Origin: Lepiota brunneoincarnata
Lineage: Eukaryota > Basidiomycota > Agaricomycetes > Agaricales > Agaricaceae
Direction of reading: 5' to 3'
Assembly (NCBI GenBank): GCA_023014365.1
Contig: JAEBUN010000009.1
Location: forward strand, 372,001-436,000
Length of the DNA stretch: 64,000 bases
This document shows positions 24,392 through 36,248 of this stretch, piece after piece (position 1 is the stretch's first letter; every line of letters starts with the position of its first letter). The notes below the pieces were generated by a model. The model had not been told where the DNA came from and did not search any database. It worked only from the letters and a program-made list of their open reading frames with translations. Both the position numbers and the translations under genes were made by a program.

Positions 24392-27072
24392 TAGGAAATG
24401 GAGGAGATAACAAATGGCATGAGTTTCCTTTGGTAGAGTACGGATGCAGAGCGACTATGCCGTGGATAGAGCGTAAAATCTGGAAACTAAGGCCACTTGG
24501 TATTACCACACCTACAAATCCTCCTAACAAACACCCGCGTCCACGTGACCCCAACACCTCACGGGTCGGCCTCTCTCAATGGCGAGAGAGTAGTATTGGT
24601 CTAGTCAAAGGCTGAGCTTATCAAAAACGAAAATGGTCACATAGCTGTGGGCCTGCCCCGAGCAAAGGGGACCAAGTAGGCTAATAACCTACAAGGCTGG
24701 CTATTCATATGGTGCTAGAATGCCCGTACCGAGTTTTTAGCGAGTATGCCCGAAAGGGAGAGCCTCACATTCTCGTGACCTAGTCCCAGAGATCAGCTGG
24801 TAATTCAGTTTTCTCCCGACCGAAGGAAAAAAATGGTGACATAGCCTCACCCCCTCATTGATAGCACAGCGATGACTGACATTTCCACTGCCACTACTCA
24901 CCCCAATAAGCTAACTGCCATCATCCCCGCTTTCTGATTCGTGCCAACTTCTTTGTCTTGATGCCTGGAGAAAACGGCTGCACCCATGGATGCGACGACA
25001 TTCACTGCCTCAGAGAACACCGACAAATACAATTGGCAGCGTTCGCCCGACCCTGCTAGCCTATCAATCCTAGTACCGATTTTAGTGTCCAATAGCAGAC
25101 CCCAGAACCGTCTACCTCCAACCCTATAGCCTCGGACTCTAGGAGCTCCAAATACTCGACTTATACAGTCTCAGGAGCCAGACTGGTTTTAGCCAACCCC
25201 AGAATTGCACGGAGTAACTTGTCCAAAGTTAGGGAGGTTGCTGTATCTTGCATGGCCTACCGACTAATCCTTGAAGAGAATATGGACAACGGTCAACCGA
25301 AATACTTTACTTGATAGTTCAACCAGGCGTTGCATACTTGACCATGACTCAAGAACTCACACACGAAGCGGTGCGGCGTGCCGTCTCGATCACACTGGAT
25401 CGCCTGCCCAAAACGACCTGGTTCAGCCGTTCAGGCCTATGTCGGAGGACTGACCGTTGTCCATCTCACAATTTCGCATAGTCAGCTCGACCCAGTATCC
25501 TACGTCGAACCTCACCCTACATGACCGTCGGATGTCAGAGTCAGAGCGACTTCCCGAGATACGGGGCAGCCGCACTATATTCGTCCAACATCTCTCTACA
25601 TGCAAGCACCCACATCAGCTCCCATATCATTATACTGTACCCATGTAAATACCTCGGCCATTCCGGAGTAGCTCAAAGGCGACTTGTGATTATGAGTTTT
25701 TGGCACCTTCCTGACGCCGACATCGTGGCAATGAAAACAAAGATACCAAGTTGGTCTGCTAAATATGGCTTATCTGTCCATCTATCCAGACCATCTATCG
25801 TATCTATGTTATACTAGACAGCAGGACGCTTGTGTGACTGTGCTCGATACCAACACCAAGCCCAATCCTTCCAGATAAGCACCTCGACCTGGCCAATACA
25901 GGATTGCGTTCCCTCGGAGCTGCGCAGGACACTTCCCGTGTATGGGCGCTAGGGGGGTCATTCGATAGTACCAGACCTGGAGCCACCCCACATACACCAG
26001 TCTCCTCAAACAGCTGAAGCTCCCTGCATATTTACAGAGAGCTCAGTGACTTAACTCTGTCTCGGACGCACCTGCTCATTAACAATTTCACTTCACTTCC
26101 CCACACTGCAAACTCATCCATGCCAAGCTGCAGCACATGACCTTTCTAACTCTCCCCGAGTGATATCACATCGAACACGCCTTGACAGATGGATATATCA
26201 CAACTAGCTGCCCATGCGCGTGAAACAGTGTAGATGGGGTCCCCAGAGAATCACTCCACAGGTTTCCCATTTTCTCAAAGACCACATGCGCTCGAAACAA
26301 ACGAAGGCGAGTCAGCCCTGCGAGTGTGTTCAAACCATAACAAGTCCTTTCGGAGCTATCACCATCTTCATTTTTTCCGAGGGGGCTCAGCCTGCAAGAT
26401 CCATAGATTCCGGATCCAGTTTTGCACCGCCTCCTAGCCGCTCTATACCGTAACACTCGACGTAAAGAGGTGTAGCCTGGAATCAGAACACAACACAGCC
26501 CAGGACATGGTTTGTATGTAGAGCACTCGCGATATGGCACCAACATATCGCCACTCTATGTTACGGGATGACATATAGAATGAAACATGTATTGGATGAA
26601 TGTCAGTGATATGTGATCAAGCGCAGGGAGACTGTGATAAAACCTATAGTAAGATTGTAGAGAAGAAGCGCCAATCTCAAATGCAAGGAACGAACGATGA
26701 TGCCATGAATCAGGGCACGAATGGAAAGAATAGTCGGACGACGGAACCGATACTGCCAATATGCTCTAAATAGCAGTGGAGAGTATATGAAACGAATATG
26801 AATGGCGCCGAAACACCAAAAACGAAAAACGAAAAAAAAGGGCAAAGGAATGTGTTTGATGTGAGAATACGAACGAACGGAAAGCAAGGATCTACCTAGT
26901 GGGGTGCTATTGTACAGCTAACATACAAAAATTTTATCTTGATGTTCGTGGAGTGATCATAGGGTCGTGAATGTGAGGCAGAAAAGAGAGCCAGGAGAGA
27001 ATCGAAAATCGAAAGGAAAGAATGAGAGGATGAAAAAAAACCGGAATGAAGCACAAATAAGAACCAAAAAAT
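24392..27072. other. 2.7 kb interval without a recognisable gene
   Basis: This lies between the TBC gene start and the Yippee gene stop. It holds the TBC promoter, including a CACGTG at 24542-24547 about 150 bp upstream of its ATG, and probably the 3' UTR of the Yippee gene (26.6-27.07 kb, A/T-richer). Open frames are short, such as 26166-26546 minus, and show no domain or spliceable structure. No terminal repeats, tRNA or transposase fragments were seen. Confidence 0.5.
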
Positions 27073-28290
27073 TCAAGTGGTGACCGTCATTGGCAGATGA
27101 ATCGCACTCACGCTCCCATAGTAAGTCGTACCATGGCTCTTACTGTAATGATGGTGATGGTGATCGCCACGGTAATGATGGCCACTGCCCCACCCTGGCA
27201 GACTCCTCCCTCCGCCCCCGCCGTCACTAGCACCGGTACCAGCATCCGAACCGAATTCTAATCCAAGCCCTCTCTCCCTCGCTGCTCTAACCATGTCCAT
27301 GGCGTCCCTAGGGTAGTCCGCCGGAGGGGCCATTTCTCTTTCCCTCTCGCCCACAACATCCCCACTATTTGTCAACCATAAATTCTCCAACTCCAACAGC
27401 CACATCCCCTCCTTCCACCTCTCACTCCTTTCGTGTCCTTTGACAATTTTCCAGCCAAGGCATGATGAGCAATTAGCACAAAAAGTTTCTTGCATTGTAT
27501 GTGCGCCCGTGGTCATCAATTGCACACGCGCCCGAGAGTGGGTTACATTGTACCTAGCAATTTATAATCGGCAGGTTAATCAAAGGATGTTGACATTAAT
27601 AAGGAGAGAATGAATACGTACACTTCTGTGAACAGAGACGCCTTTCCTGAGAAGCCGCGGAAGCCACGAGAGCCGGGGGGCACCTGGATACATGCCAAAC
27701 AATCGATCATCAGTATATCATTGTTCATAAATCAGGATCAGAGAATAGAACAAGTTCGAATGAAGTAAGATACCGAGAAGACAGATGTGGAGCGAAATAT
27801 GATCAGTCATTGAATGAAAAGAGAGTGCGGTTGTCAAAAGTGGAGTTTGAAAACTCACAGAGGAAGGAGGTAATAGATCCTCGCTCGTTGTGATACCGTT
27901 CATGCAACTCCTGCATACGATCATCTGTCCTCTTTGACTAGAACCCCGGCTCTTGCTCTGGCTTGGACTGGGGACATCAGGGGGCACAGGAATTTGGGGC
28001 AAAGGGCGGGAGACCCGTTTGAGAGCTGCGAGAGTCTGAACCGGAGAGTTATTTGGAGATAAGGAGCCAGAGGAGAGTGCAGGTGACGAGGAGCCGGAAG
28101 TGGATAAAGAGATAGAGGAGGCAGAAGCCGGAGAAGAAACAGAGGAGGAGGAGGAGCAGGAGGAGGAAGAGGAGGAGCAGGAACGCAGAGATGGGAGACT
28201 GGGGACTGGGGGTAGTCTGCGTGGAATGACGCTTCGCCCGTTGGGAGTTCTGGGCTCGTAACTAGCGGTCTTCGTGTGGTATGGCTCCAT
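27073..28290 (-). CDS. Yippee-domain zinc-binding protein with Ser-rich N-terminus
   Basis: The protein starts at 28290 (MEPYHTKTASYEPRTP) with a proline/serine-rich stretch of about 110 residues that includes long Ser runs. The Yippee fold follows: the first zinc pair CRSC (MIVCRSCMNGITTSEDLL), a middle segment split over three exons (GFRGFSGKASLFTEV, YNVTHSRARVQLMTTGAHTM), and the second pair in ETFCANCSSCLGWKIVKGHE. The C-terminal extension is low in complexity and His-rich (a DHHHHHY-like run near 27160) and ends at 27073. Introns near 27850-27690 and 27620-27545 keep frame. Yippee proteins are small conserved zinc-binding proteins related to cereblon and Mis18; yeast Moh1 is the fungal relative. 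The biochemical function is unknown, and the long extensions are unusual for the family. Confidence 0.82.
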
Positions 28291-29007
28291 AGGTACTTCA
28301 GTGAGGACGATGGAGACAAAAACTAGTGAACCAGGCGGTAACACGTTTCTGCGAAGCGAAGAACGAGCTTTTATAGCTACGGAACAGCAGTGAGAGGTGT
28401 AGGGATGCCCGGAATCGGGAGATGATGGTCGTGTACATACGAGGTTATATATAGCGAGTGGTAGTAACCTTGACTCAAAAAGAGACGAACCATCATATCT
28501 CGTGCCAGGTCCTGAGTTGAATTGATTAGAATATCAGGAGGACTGTCAAGGCGCGAGACATGGAAGTGCAATATCGATACCATGTGGAGGCTGTGGAAAT
28601 GGTTGAGATGCAACATCAAATGTACGAAATTGCCCAAAGTTATTGATGGACTGATGTGATCATAAACCCAACCGATCCAGTTCAGACCAGGCCGGCCATT
28701 CATCCATCGGATCACTTCTCCATGCAAGGTCCACCAGGATTGTGTACCTATTTGTTGCCAGACCTTGCAGAACTCTAAACCGGGGGATTCTGTAACATCA
28801 GCCCAATAGCTGTGGAGGAATAGCAAGGATGCCTCAGTCAGTATTTTTGGTCGCGTTCACACCAATTGCCAATGAAAAGTGGTTGTATCATCATTGTACG
28901 CGAAGGACTCCACACGCACCCACAGCCATATCAGGCAGGGTGACCCATATTTATCAAATTAGAAACATCCTCGGACGGTTATTGGATTCTGCAATCTACC
29001 TTCTCCC
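28291..29007. other. Divergent promoter region between Yippee and allantoinase genes
   Basis: The 717 bp separate the starts at 28290 (minus) and 29008 (plus). A 149-codon minus-strand frame (28826-28377) lacks any domain, and I treat it as chance. No other structure was recognised. Confidence 0.4.
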
Positions 29008-30684
29008 ATGTCTTCCCTCCTCGTCTGTTCAGGTCAGCGCGTACTCCTCCCAGACGCTAAGGTGTTCCAGCCAGCGACGGTCATCATTGACACGCTGACT
29101 GGAAAGATCATCGACGTGCGTCCGGGGCAGCACTCGCGTGATGATCTAGCTCCGTATCTCCCTCAGGGGAGCGACATCGCTTGGTTAGACGCTAGGCAAT
29201 AGAATCATCCTCCCGGGTCTGGTCGAGTGTGTTTTCTCCATCACTGTAGGCACAGTTGCAGGCGCTTATAAAGCATCCACGTCCTAGCGCCCACGTTCAC
29301 CTCAATGAACCTGGTCGGACAGAATGGGAGGGCTTCTGGACGGGAACACGTGCGGCCGCATCAGGCGGCGTCACGACCGTCATCGATATGCCGCTCAACT
29401 CGATACCGCCCACAACGACGGTGAACAACCTCGAGGTGAAGCGCAGAGCGGCACAAGGGCAGTGCCACGTCGACGTCGGGTTCTGGGGCGGCGTTATTCC
29501 AGGCAACCAGGTGATTCTTTCCCATCGGGCATAGTGTGATATTATTGATCAGGGGTGCTATTTCCGGAACATGCAGGATGATCTGGGGCCTCTGGTTGAT
29601 GCTGGCGTGAAAGGTTTCAAGTGTTTCCTCGTTGAGAGTGGCGTTGATGTAAGGATGGACATTCACTTTAGACCAAAAGTTGACCATGACGTACAAAATA
29701 TGCAGGAGTTCCCACAGGTAAACAGGCAGGATGTAGAATTGGCGATGAAGGCACTTGAGGTGCTTGGTCGGTTAGGAGTCCTAATCCAGGATGCTAATGG
29801 ATTATCAATCAGGGACGGTCGAGCGTTCTAATGTTCCATGCTGAACTGACGAAGGAAAACCACGGACCAGACATTCCTGACCGTCCGGAGGACCGAAGGC
29901 GGTATTCGACGTTCCTGAACTCGAGGCCACAGAAGCTGGAGGTAGACGCGATAGAATTAATTTTGGAAATGCAGAAGAAGTATCCTGAGTTGCGATGCCA
30001 CATCGTGCATCTTTCCGCAGCGAATGCGCTTCCGATGATACGGGAAGCAAAAGCCGCAGGTCTCAAGCTAACCGTGGAGACCTGCTTCCATTATCTGTGC
30101 CTCTCGTCAAATGATATCCCCGATGGACGGCCAGAATTCAAATGTATGCCCCCCATCAGAGAAAAAGAGAACAGAGAACTTTTGTGGGAGGCACTGAAGG
30201 ATGGAACGATTGATTGTGTGGTGTCGGACCATAGTCCATGTGTAGCGGAACTGAAGAAGCTGAAAGAGGGTGATATCATGGGTGCGTGGGGGGGGATCAG
30301 CACACTCGGACTCGGACTCAGTCTGTTGTGGACGGAGGGGCAGAAGCGAGGGGTGCCGCTGTGGAAGATCATAGAGTGGACAAGCCGTCGGCCGGCGTTG
30401 CATGCAGGGGTGGGGGATGTGAAGGGGCAGCTGAAGGTTGGGTACGACGGAGACATTGTGTTGTGGGAGCCTGACGTTGAGTTTGAGGTAAGTTGCTGGT
30501 GATGCCTGCTCCGATAGAGTTGACTGATTCTGGGCAGGTCACGAAAGAGGGGCTCAAATTCAAAAATAAGCTGACTCCGTATGAGGGGCAGCTGCTGCGG
30601 GGTGTTGTCGAGCAGACATATGTACGAGGCAAGCTAGTGTACGACAGGACAGGAGGTGGCGGCGTGTTAGGACAATTTGTGTAG
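29008..30684 (+). CDS. DAL1: Allantoinase, with an apparent +1 frame break near the first intron
   Basis: Allantoinase is an amidohydrolase that opens allantoin to allantoate in purine nitrogen use. Landmarks in order are [20 protein letters not shown] (metal-binding HxH), [50 protein letters not shown] (bridging carboxy-lysine region), [67 protein letters not shown] (active-site Asp) and [15 protein letters not shown]. Six exons join by introns such as GTGTGT...CCTAG inside VDAHVH. Between IAWLDA and NRIILPG the frame slips by one base: the zero frame reads TAG at 29200-29202. A 63-nt intron (donor GTGATG, acceptor GCTAG) would also bridge the break but removes family-like residues. Otherwise it is full length, near 460 residues. 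Confidence 0.9.
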
Positions 30685-30771
30685 TCCATATAAGAATGCA
30701 ATGAGCACGTGTGGCCTGGCTGGTTTCCACCCGGCCTTTATCTTGGCCTCAACCAGCCACCATTATTGTTC

Positions 30772-33074
30772 ATGACTCTCCTCGTTTTCTTCTTCTTCTT
30801 CTTCTTCTTCGTTGTCTCTGCCGTCGCGTACATCCCAGCCTCTCCCACAAATTCCACTCGGGACGCTATTGCGGGTGGCCTTAATGTTACCGACATCTCC
30901 AAGCTTCGCCTCCAGTGGTACTCCAACGGGTAAGCCTCTTCTTTTCATGCCCATACCTCACTTCGTGTTCCTCACCACTCCTCCAGTTCATATGTGGAAA
31001 ACGTTTCGTATCAGCTTGTCGGCAATGGCAGTCAGGGAATCAGCAAGGTACGCTACCTCCACACCGTCACCTCCTGATTATCATTTTCTCATGTTTTTTG
31101 TATCAGGGCGCATTGATTCACTTTTCGGAAGAATCTGTAAACGAGTTCACCCCACCGAGTATGTTCCGCCTAATCATACCTTGTCCGCAACCCTCTCAAA
31201 CATACCTGACGTGTTTAGCGTCGGCACCATGGATTGCCATGGTCTCTTGCGATACAAACGCGACCAATGCGTCGATGGAGGCGGATATTTTCACTCTCGC
31301 AAGAGATAAAGGGGCTGTCGCAGCCGTATGTACCAAATCATCAACTCTCGACTAAAAATACCTATTTCCCTTTCAGCTACTCTATTCCTTGCGTTCACTC
31401 GCCTGTGTAATCAATCCAGAATATGCCGATCCTGCGACCTTTGATCAGGTCTTCGATATTTTCTCCACTCAGAGTAAAACTAGTGCACATCTCATCGACT
31501 ACCAATTCGGCCAACTCTCACTTGCGAACACAAGCCTCTCTAAATATGATTCACAGCGCCTCAATGACTCTGCAGATGCCATCAAGCAGTCAATAGAACA
31601 CAGCTATCCCACAGTACCCGGCTTCCTGTATGCAGTCTTACAGGCCTACAATGCAACAGGGGATTCGACCGACCCGCTTATCACCGGCGCAGGCGGTGGG
31701 AATGAGAACGAGGGTCGTGGTCGTTCCAGTAATACGGCGCTCGCGATGTGAGTTAGAACACTTGCTTCTTCTTTGTCATCATTACCATCACCATACCGCG
31801 CGTCAGGGCAGAGACGCTGATGCATGGATTCCTCACCATTTGCTAGGATCGTACTCTACGCTATCACTGGGTGTGTATCTGCCCTCTTTTGCGTCGTAAT
31901 TATATCTGGGGTAAGACTTCCATCCTTACATTGTCAACTGTGGATCCCTGTGTTCTGATGCCCTCATCATTCACTTCGCTCGGTCATCAGGCCATTCGGG
32001 CGTTACGGTATCCTGAGAGGTATGGACCAAGAGCTCGAGTGGGGTTGGATGGACCACCTCAGGGTCGTGCGAGAGGGCTCACCCGAGCCATATTGGATAC
32101 CTTCCCTATTGTCAAATTTGGGAGAGGGGGTGGTGATGAAGAGGACAGCTCGGCTACGCATGCTGCGGGAGGTTCTTCTGCGAAGGACCCGGAGGCTCAG
32201 GAGCTCACACAGTGGGAGGTTGTTAATCAGACGACTGGGACCAGACAAGGAATATCCATAGCCAGAAATGGAGAGGCGACAACACCAGCGCCAGCATTAG
32301 GACCAAATGAGGCATCGCAGACAAACGCCGCAGCTGATGCCGTGAAAGGCGAACTACCTGCCGCAGCCGCCGCAAGCCCGTGGCCTAGTACATCGCAGTC
32401 ACCAAATCAGAATAATGCTAGAAGGCTTGATCTGGGTGAAGGCCCATCAAACACATCATCAACTCCCTCGCCGTCCCCTCATGACCGGCATCTGCCCATC
32501 GTATCATTCCGAGATAACCTAAGTCCCGACTCGATGGGTCGTGAGACGTGCCCTATATGTATAGTCGATTTCGAGGAGGGGGATGATTTGAGGGTGTTGC
32601 CCTGTGAAGGGAAACACCGGTTCCATCAGCAGTGTGTCGATCCGTGGTTGTTGGAATTGTCCAGTTCATGTCCGATTTGTCGACATGGTGCGTCAGCATT
32701 CCTTACCTTTCAATTGCTGCCCGTTAATCTCTGTGTCACCTGCAGATTTCCTAGCGTTAGAAACTCTCCTCTCTAACGAGGATAATGGAGAGGGACAGGA
32801 GTTTGATGTCGAGGGACTACACCCAGGCAGGGACCATCGCCATCCGCACCAATCCTATAGCTCTCGGAGACCCGGATTGACAGCCTCGGTGTATGGAAAC
32901 AATCGATTCTCGAGGTATCTGCGGTTCGCCTCGGGAAGGCGGCATCGGCGACAACAACAGGAAGGGGAAGAGGAAGAAGAGTCGCAAGCACGAGAACAGC
33001 AACGACAAGAAGGATTGGGTTTGCATGCGTCGCAGCCGCCTGAGGGTTCTGTGGTGATGCACCATGACGTTTAA
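30772..33074 (+). CDS. PA-TM-RING E3 ubiquitin ligase (RNF13/Tul1-like membrane RING-H2)
   Basis: The start at 30772 gives a Phe-rich signal peptide (MTLLVFFFFFFFFVVSAVAY). A lumenal protease-associated-like segment with N-glycosylation sites follows over several short exons (SYVENVSYQLVGNGSQGISK, GALIHFSEESVNEF, PWIAMVSCDTNATNASMEAD, GAVAA). One membrane span follows (IVLYAITGCVSALFCVVIIS), then a basic/proline-rich cytosolic region and a RING-H2 finger: CPICIVDFEEGDD, CEGKHRFHQQCVDPWL, CPICRH. After the last intron come an Arg/Gln/Glu-rich tail and the stop at 33074. Proteins of this layout ubiquitinate membrane cargo in the Golgi, endosomes or vacuole. Eight zinc ligands of C3H2C3 type are all present, so ligase activity is expected; the specific target is unknown. 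Confidence 0.88.
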
Positions 33075-33487
33075 TTGCCCTATGGCAGACTATTCTGCTT
33101 GTTTTCTTTCGTTCTCTGAATATTTCCCTTTACGTATCATGCACAGTATTTATCGCTCTCGCTTAACTCTGTGACCTCCTCAGGTCTTCGTGCCATAGGC
33201 ATTTCGGTCCATATCTGTACATTCTGCTACCTCCCTCAGTTCTCTCATCGCTTTGTTTGTTATACAGTCTCCGAGCACCATCACCCTTCTTAGTCACATC
33301 CTCTTTATTGTCATTGCCTATTACCTGAACATAAATATTCCACCCCCAAGCACTCGAGCTTCCTCTGGTTCTGTTCATTTCGATCGTCCTGTCTCCTGGA
33401 CAACTTCTTCATCCGATATTTCCGCCCAGGTCTTAGTCCTGTGGTCATTGACGCACTCAAAAGCATATATTAACCAGGGCGAGCGAG

Positions 33488-33734
33488 ATGGCCGCAGCAA
33501 AACTATTTATGCATGGAATGGGAACGACCTCTCCCGGTGTGAACCCATCATGGTCACCTCTTCGTCACCTTCTTGACGGTAGAAGCCGAAGAAGATGAGG
33601 CGATGGAGCACACCTTTGTTGTGGTAACGAGATTGAAATTTGGACAGATGCAGAATCCCAACTACCCTGATGTCGAACGTGACGTGGTGGAAATACCAGC
33701 GGGGAGGAGGGAGTTGACTATTCATAGGATTTGA
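33488..33734 (+). CDS. Candidate small protein of 66 residues, unrecognised
   Basis: Two exons (33488-33536 and 33583-33734) joined by a 46-nt GT-AG intron give a continuous 66-residue product beginning MAAAKLFMHGMGTTSPEAEE. It continues with a protein-like stretch (HTFVVVTRLKFGQMQNPN, DVERDVVEIPAGRRELTI). The amino-acid balance of exon 2 looks coding, unlike the surrounding shadows. Upstream exons are possible, because the frame stays open to about 33338 without an ATG. No family was recognised. The gene lies just 3' of the RING gene and is codirectional. Confidence 0.4.
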
Positions 33735-34255
33735 TGGGGAGTGAAAAAGAGGGACTAGAGGGCAGAAGTCTGTGTCGGAGCCACTCCATCTTTTTCTTCG
33801 TGTTCCTCGGCCATGGGGTGAGAGTAGAACTGCGGCAGAGGCGTCTTCCCGTGCAGAGACGAGAGACGGCGAGAGAGAGGTGGGAGGGCAAGAAAAACCG
33901 AGCCAAGACGGGCGTGAGTCAGTGTCAGTCCGCTTCCGTTTTGGATAGGGTACTGATGATCATGTCCATTACAAGTGATAACACCCACATAGTTCAGAGA
34001 CTATACCTCATCAGACGCGATATTTCCGCCAGGACTGCGCAGATGGAAACGAAGGGCGGGAAAGTTCGAAGTCGATTTTCTGGACGCGAATACCAAGGGC
34101 GGACACACGGTGTTCAAGTTCAGCTCGCGATATCGACCGCACTCGCCACAAATCCTATCAGACGCGTGCAACGAAGATGCATAATAGACGTGTACCTGTA
34201 TACGTCCAAGTAGGCTGTTTAGGTATGTGTTCGGATCCATCCGTGATACACGATA
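33735..34255. other. Interval without a convincing gene
   Basis: Several 80-160 codon frames overlap on both strands (such as 33731-34213 plus and 34240-34001 minus), but none shows a domain, biased codon structure or matching splice sites. Nothing else was recognised. Confidence 0.4.
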
Positions 34256-34420
34256 CTACATTGTCATAGGTGCTGCTGCAGCCTTCCACTCTGCAGCGAT
34301 CTTCTGGTGCTCATGCATGTCCTGAACAACAAGCTTGGTTCTTGACACCGTACCGTGATCGAGCCCATCCTTCAGCTTCAACCTGTGGATGAAGCTAGGG
34401 GTGTACTTGCCCTTTGCCAT
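34256..34420 (-). CDS. Candidate 54-residue small ORF or terminal exon, unrecognised
   Basis: From ATG at 34420 to TAG at 34256-34258 the minus strand encodes 54 residues rich in charged and aliphatic positions (MAKGKYTPSFIHRLKLKDG, RTKLVVQDMHEHQKIAAEWK, ending AAAAPMTM). The composition looks protein-like, and it could be a small gene or the last exon of a gene reaching towards 34.66 kb, where another open minus frame occurs. The splice connection could not be resolved. No family was recognised. Confidence 0.3.
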   Translation of the reverse strand: MAKGKYTPSFIHRLKLKDGLDHGTVSRTKLVVQDMHEHQKIAAEWKAAAAPMTM

Positions 34421-36248
34421 CACTTAGCTATCGGCGGGGCCGAAAGGAAAACGAAGTTGTCAAACAGATGCTCCACATGAGAGTCGCTGGCTCTGCGTCT
34501 TGCCCGAGGGAATATAGACGATAGCTCCATTTACCGAAACCGCTTTCACGATCCAAAGCTAATACATCAGGAAAACCAAAAATAGTGGGGATAACAGCAT
34601 TGAGGGTCCAGCAGCCCCAGCCTGCCAATGCATGAACAGCGTAGACATCGCGGGCAATCAATCAAACAGTAAATTATGAAATGTTACCGATGCTACTCGT
34701 TGGACCCAGTATGAGCATTACTTGCACAGATATATGCCGAAAGCCCTATCCCCGGTCTCTTGCACTGCCAGATAAACAGGGTAGATCCAAGCACTACCCC
34801 CAGCCTGAAACCCTAATGCACCCCATGCTCCATATGGGGATATTTGGACTCAATGTAATCAGAATAGAATGCTGGTGGTGCTTGGGAGAAAGCTGTGTCG
34901 TGACCATAGCAGAACGATAGGTCAAGAACGTGCCCTTCAACTTGAAGACCGATCATTGCCAGTGTGAGAAAAAGTTTGGCGAGTCGGAAACTGTCAGAAA
35001 TAGTGGGCTAGACAGTATGGTGCTGCATGGAACAATCAACGAAAACACTGATGCACCGACAGGGCGATTGAACAAGCAAGATATCACTCCCAGTGAGGGA
35101 AAAACTACAGTGCTATGCATGTCATATAAGAGCTTCAACAATTTACTATTGTTACTGGTGGCTTCTTAGTAGCCGCCCGACAAGCAGCCCGTCCAAGAAT
35201 ATTGAGGCTCCCTGATCTGCCCCAGAGTTATCGTCATGTCCTTTTGTTCACCGGCCTGTCCCTGTTTCCCTGGACCCGCTTGGCATACCCTTGTTGTCGT
35301 CTATGGAAGCTGTAGTTTGTCCTATCACATAGCGAGTCCACTGGTAACCCCACACGTTGATGTAGCAGGTGCATCTTTGCCCAAGTTCGGGGTACAGCAA
35401 CCAACAGGGTCCCATAGTGGACACCACAGGGGAACCAATTCCTCGAAACACTCAGGCATCGCAACATAGCAATCCGTCGAGTGCATTCGACGGTGGCAAA
35501 AGCAGTCTAGGCATGGTCACGCCGCCGCTATGCCAGGTTTGGATTCTTCAATAACAATCATTCAATATTGGATGCTGAATGCTGAACATTGACAACGTTC
35601 ACTGAACTCCAAGTAGGCCGTGGATAGATTAGGTGGGTGTGCAAGCGGCCGAATCTGCGCCATTGGTGTTTCTAGTCGGGTATGCACTGGCTACACCATC
35701 CCATGGAAGGAATGAAGAAAGGACCATCCTCCTCACTACCTCTACACAATGACTAAACCTGAACTTCCGGGAGCAGCAGATAGATGAAGAAAATTTGATC
35801 ATTTGACCTGGGGCTTGAATTTGAAAGCTCGAAGTCCTGTGAAGTTGATGATGATGAGAAAAGAGAAGACTAGTTAAATCTCCTCTTCGACGACAGCGAC
35901 CGGAGACATGCGCTCAATTGAGCTACATACATCTGGAATAACCCCTAAATTATGACTTGTGTCGAGAGCTCTACTCCGCCATTGCGGCGCTCCTTAGATC
36001 ACCCACCTACTTGTCAGAGTCAGAATGATTAATGGTCATCGTTGATGCATTTGTCGTTCAAATGGCCTGTGCTCATCATGTGTTATATATAATCAGACAC
36101 TGCGACGTGCTTATACGAGCAAAAACTCCACCCCAGTCGCCCAATCTGATTCCAGGAAGTACCAGAAAATGGCCGACATCAAAGCCGGAGCAATTTCGAT
36201 GCGGCTGCTGTCAAACATAACACATCACCTACAGTCTCCGAATCCAAA
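34421..36248. other. 1.8 kb gene-poor interval
   Basis: Short frames only (60-80 codons), none with a domain. Homopolymers, repeats and tRNA-like folds were not evident. It follows the 34.3 kb small ORF and ends at the stop of the ataxin-3 gene. Confidence 0.45.

Noticed and set aside
24036..24410. 124-codon plus-strand frame
   Set aside because: Antisense to the Ser-rich N-terminus of the TBC protein.
24618..24870. Two similar words (AAATGGTCACATAG and AAATGGTGACATAG) as a possible repeat or element end
   Set aside because: Only about 14 bases agree, in the same orientation, with no inverted termini or coding sequence between them.
26166..26546. 126-codon minus-strand frame in the 2.7 kb gap
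   Set aside because: No domain, no splice partners, and open frames exist on the opposite strand at the same place.
28377..28826. 149-codon minus-strand frame upstream of the Yippee gene
   Set aside because: No domain, no matching splice sites to the Yippee start at 28290, and it lies in the divergent promoter. Probably chance.
33731..34213. 160-codon plus-strand frame
   Set aside because: Arg/Gly-rich, no domain, overlaps equally open frames on the other strand.
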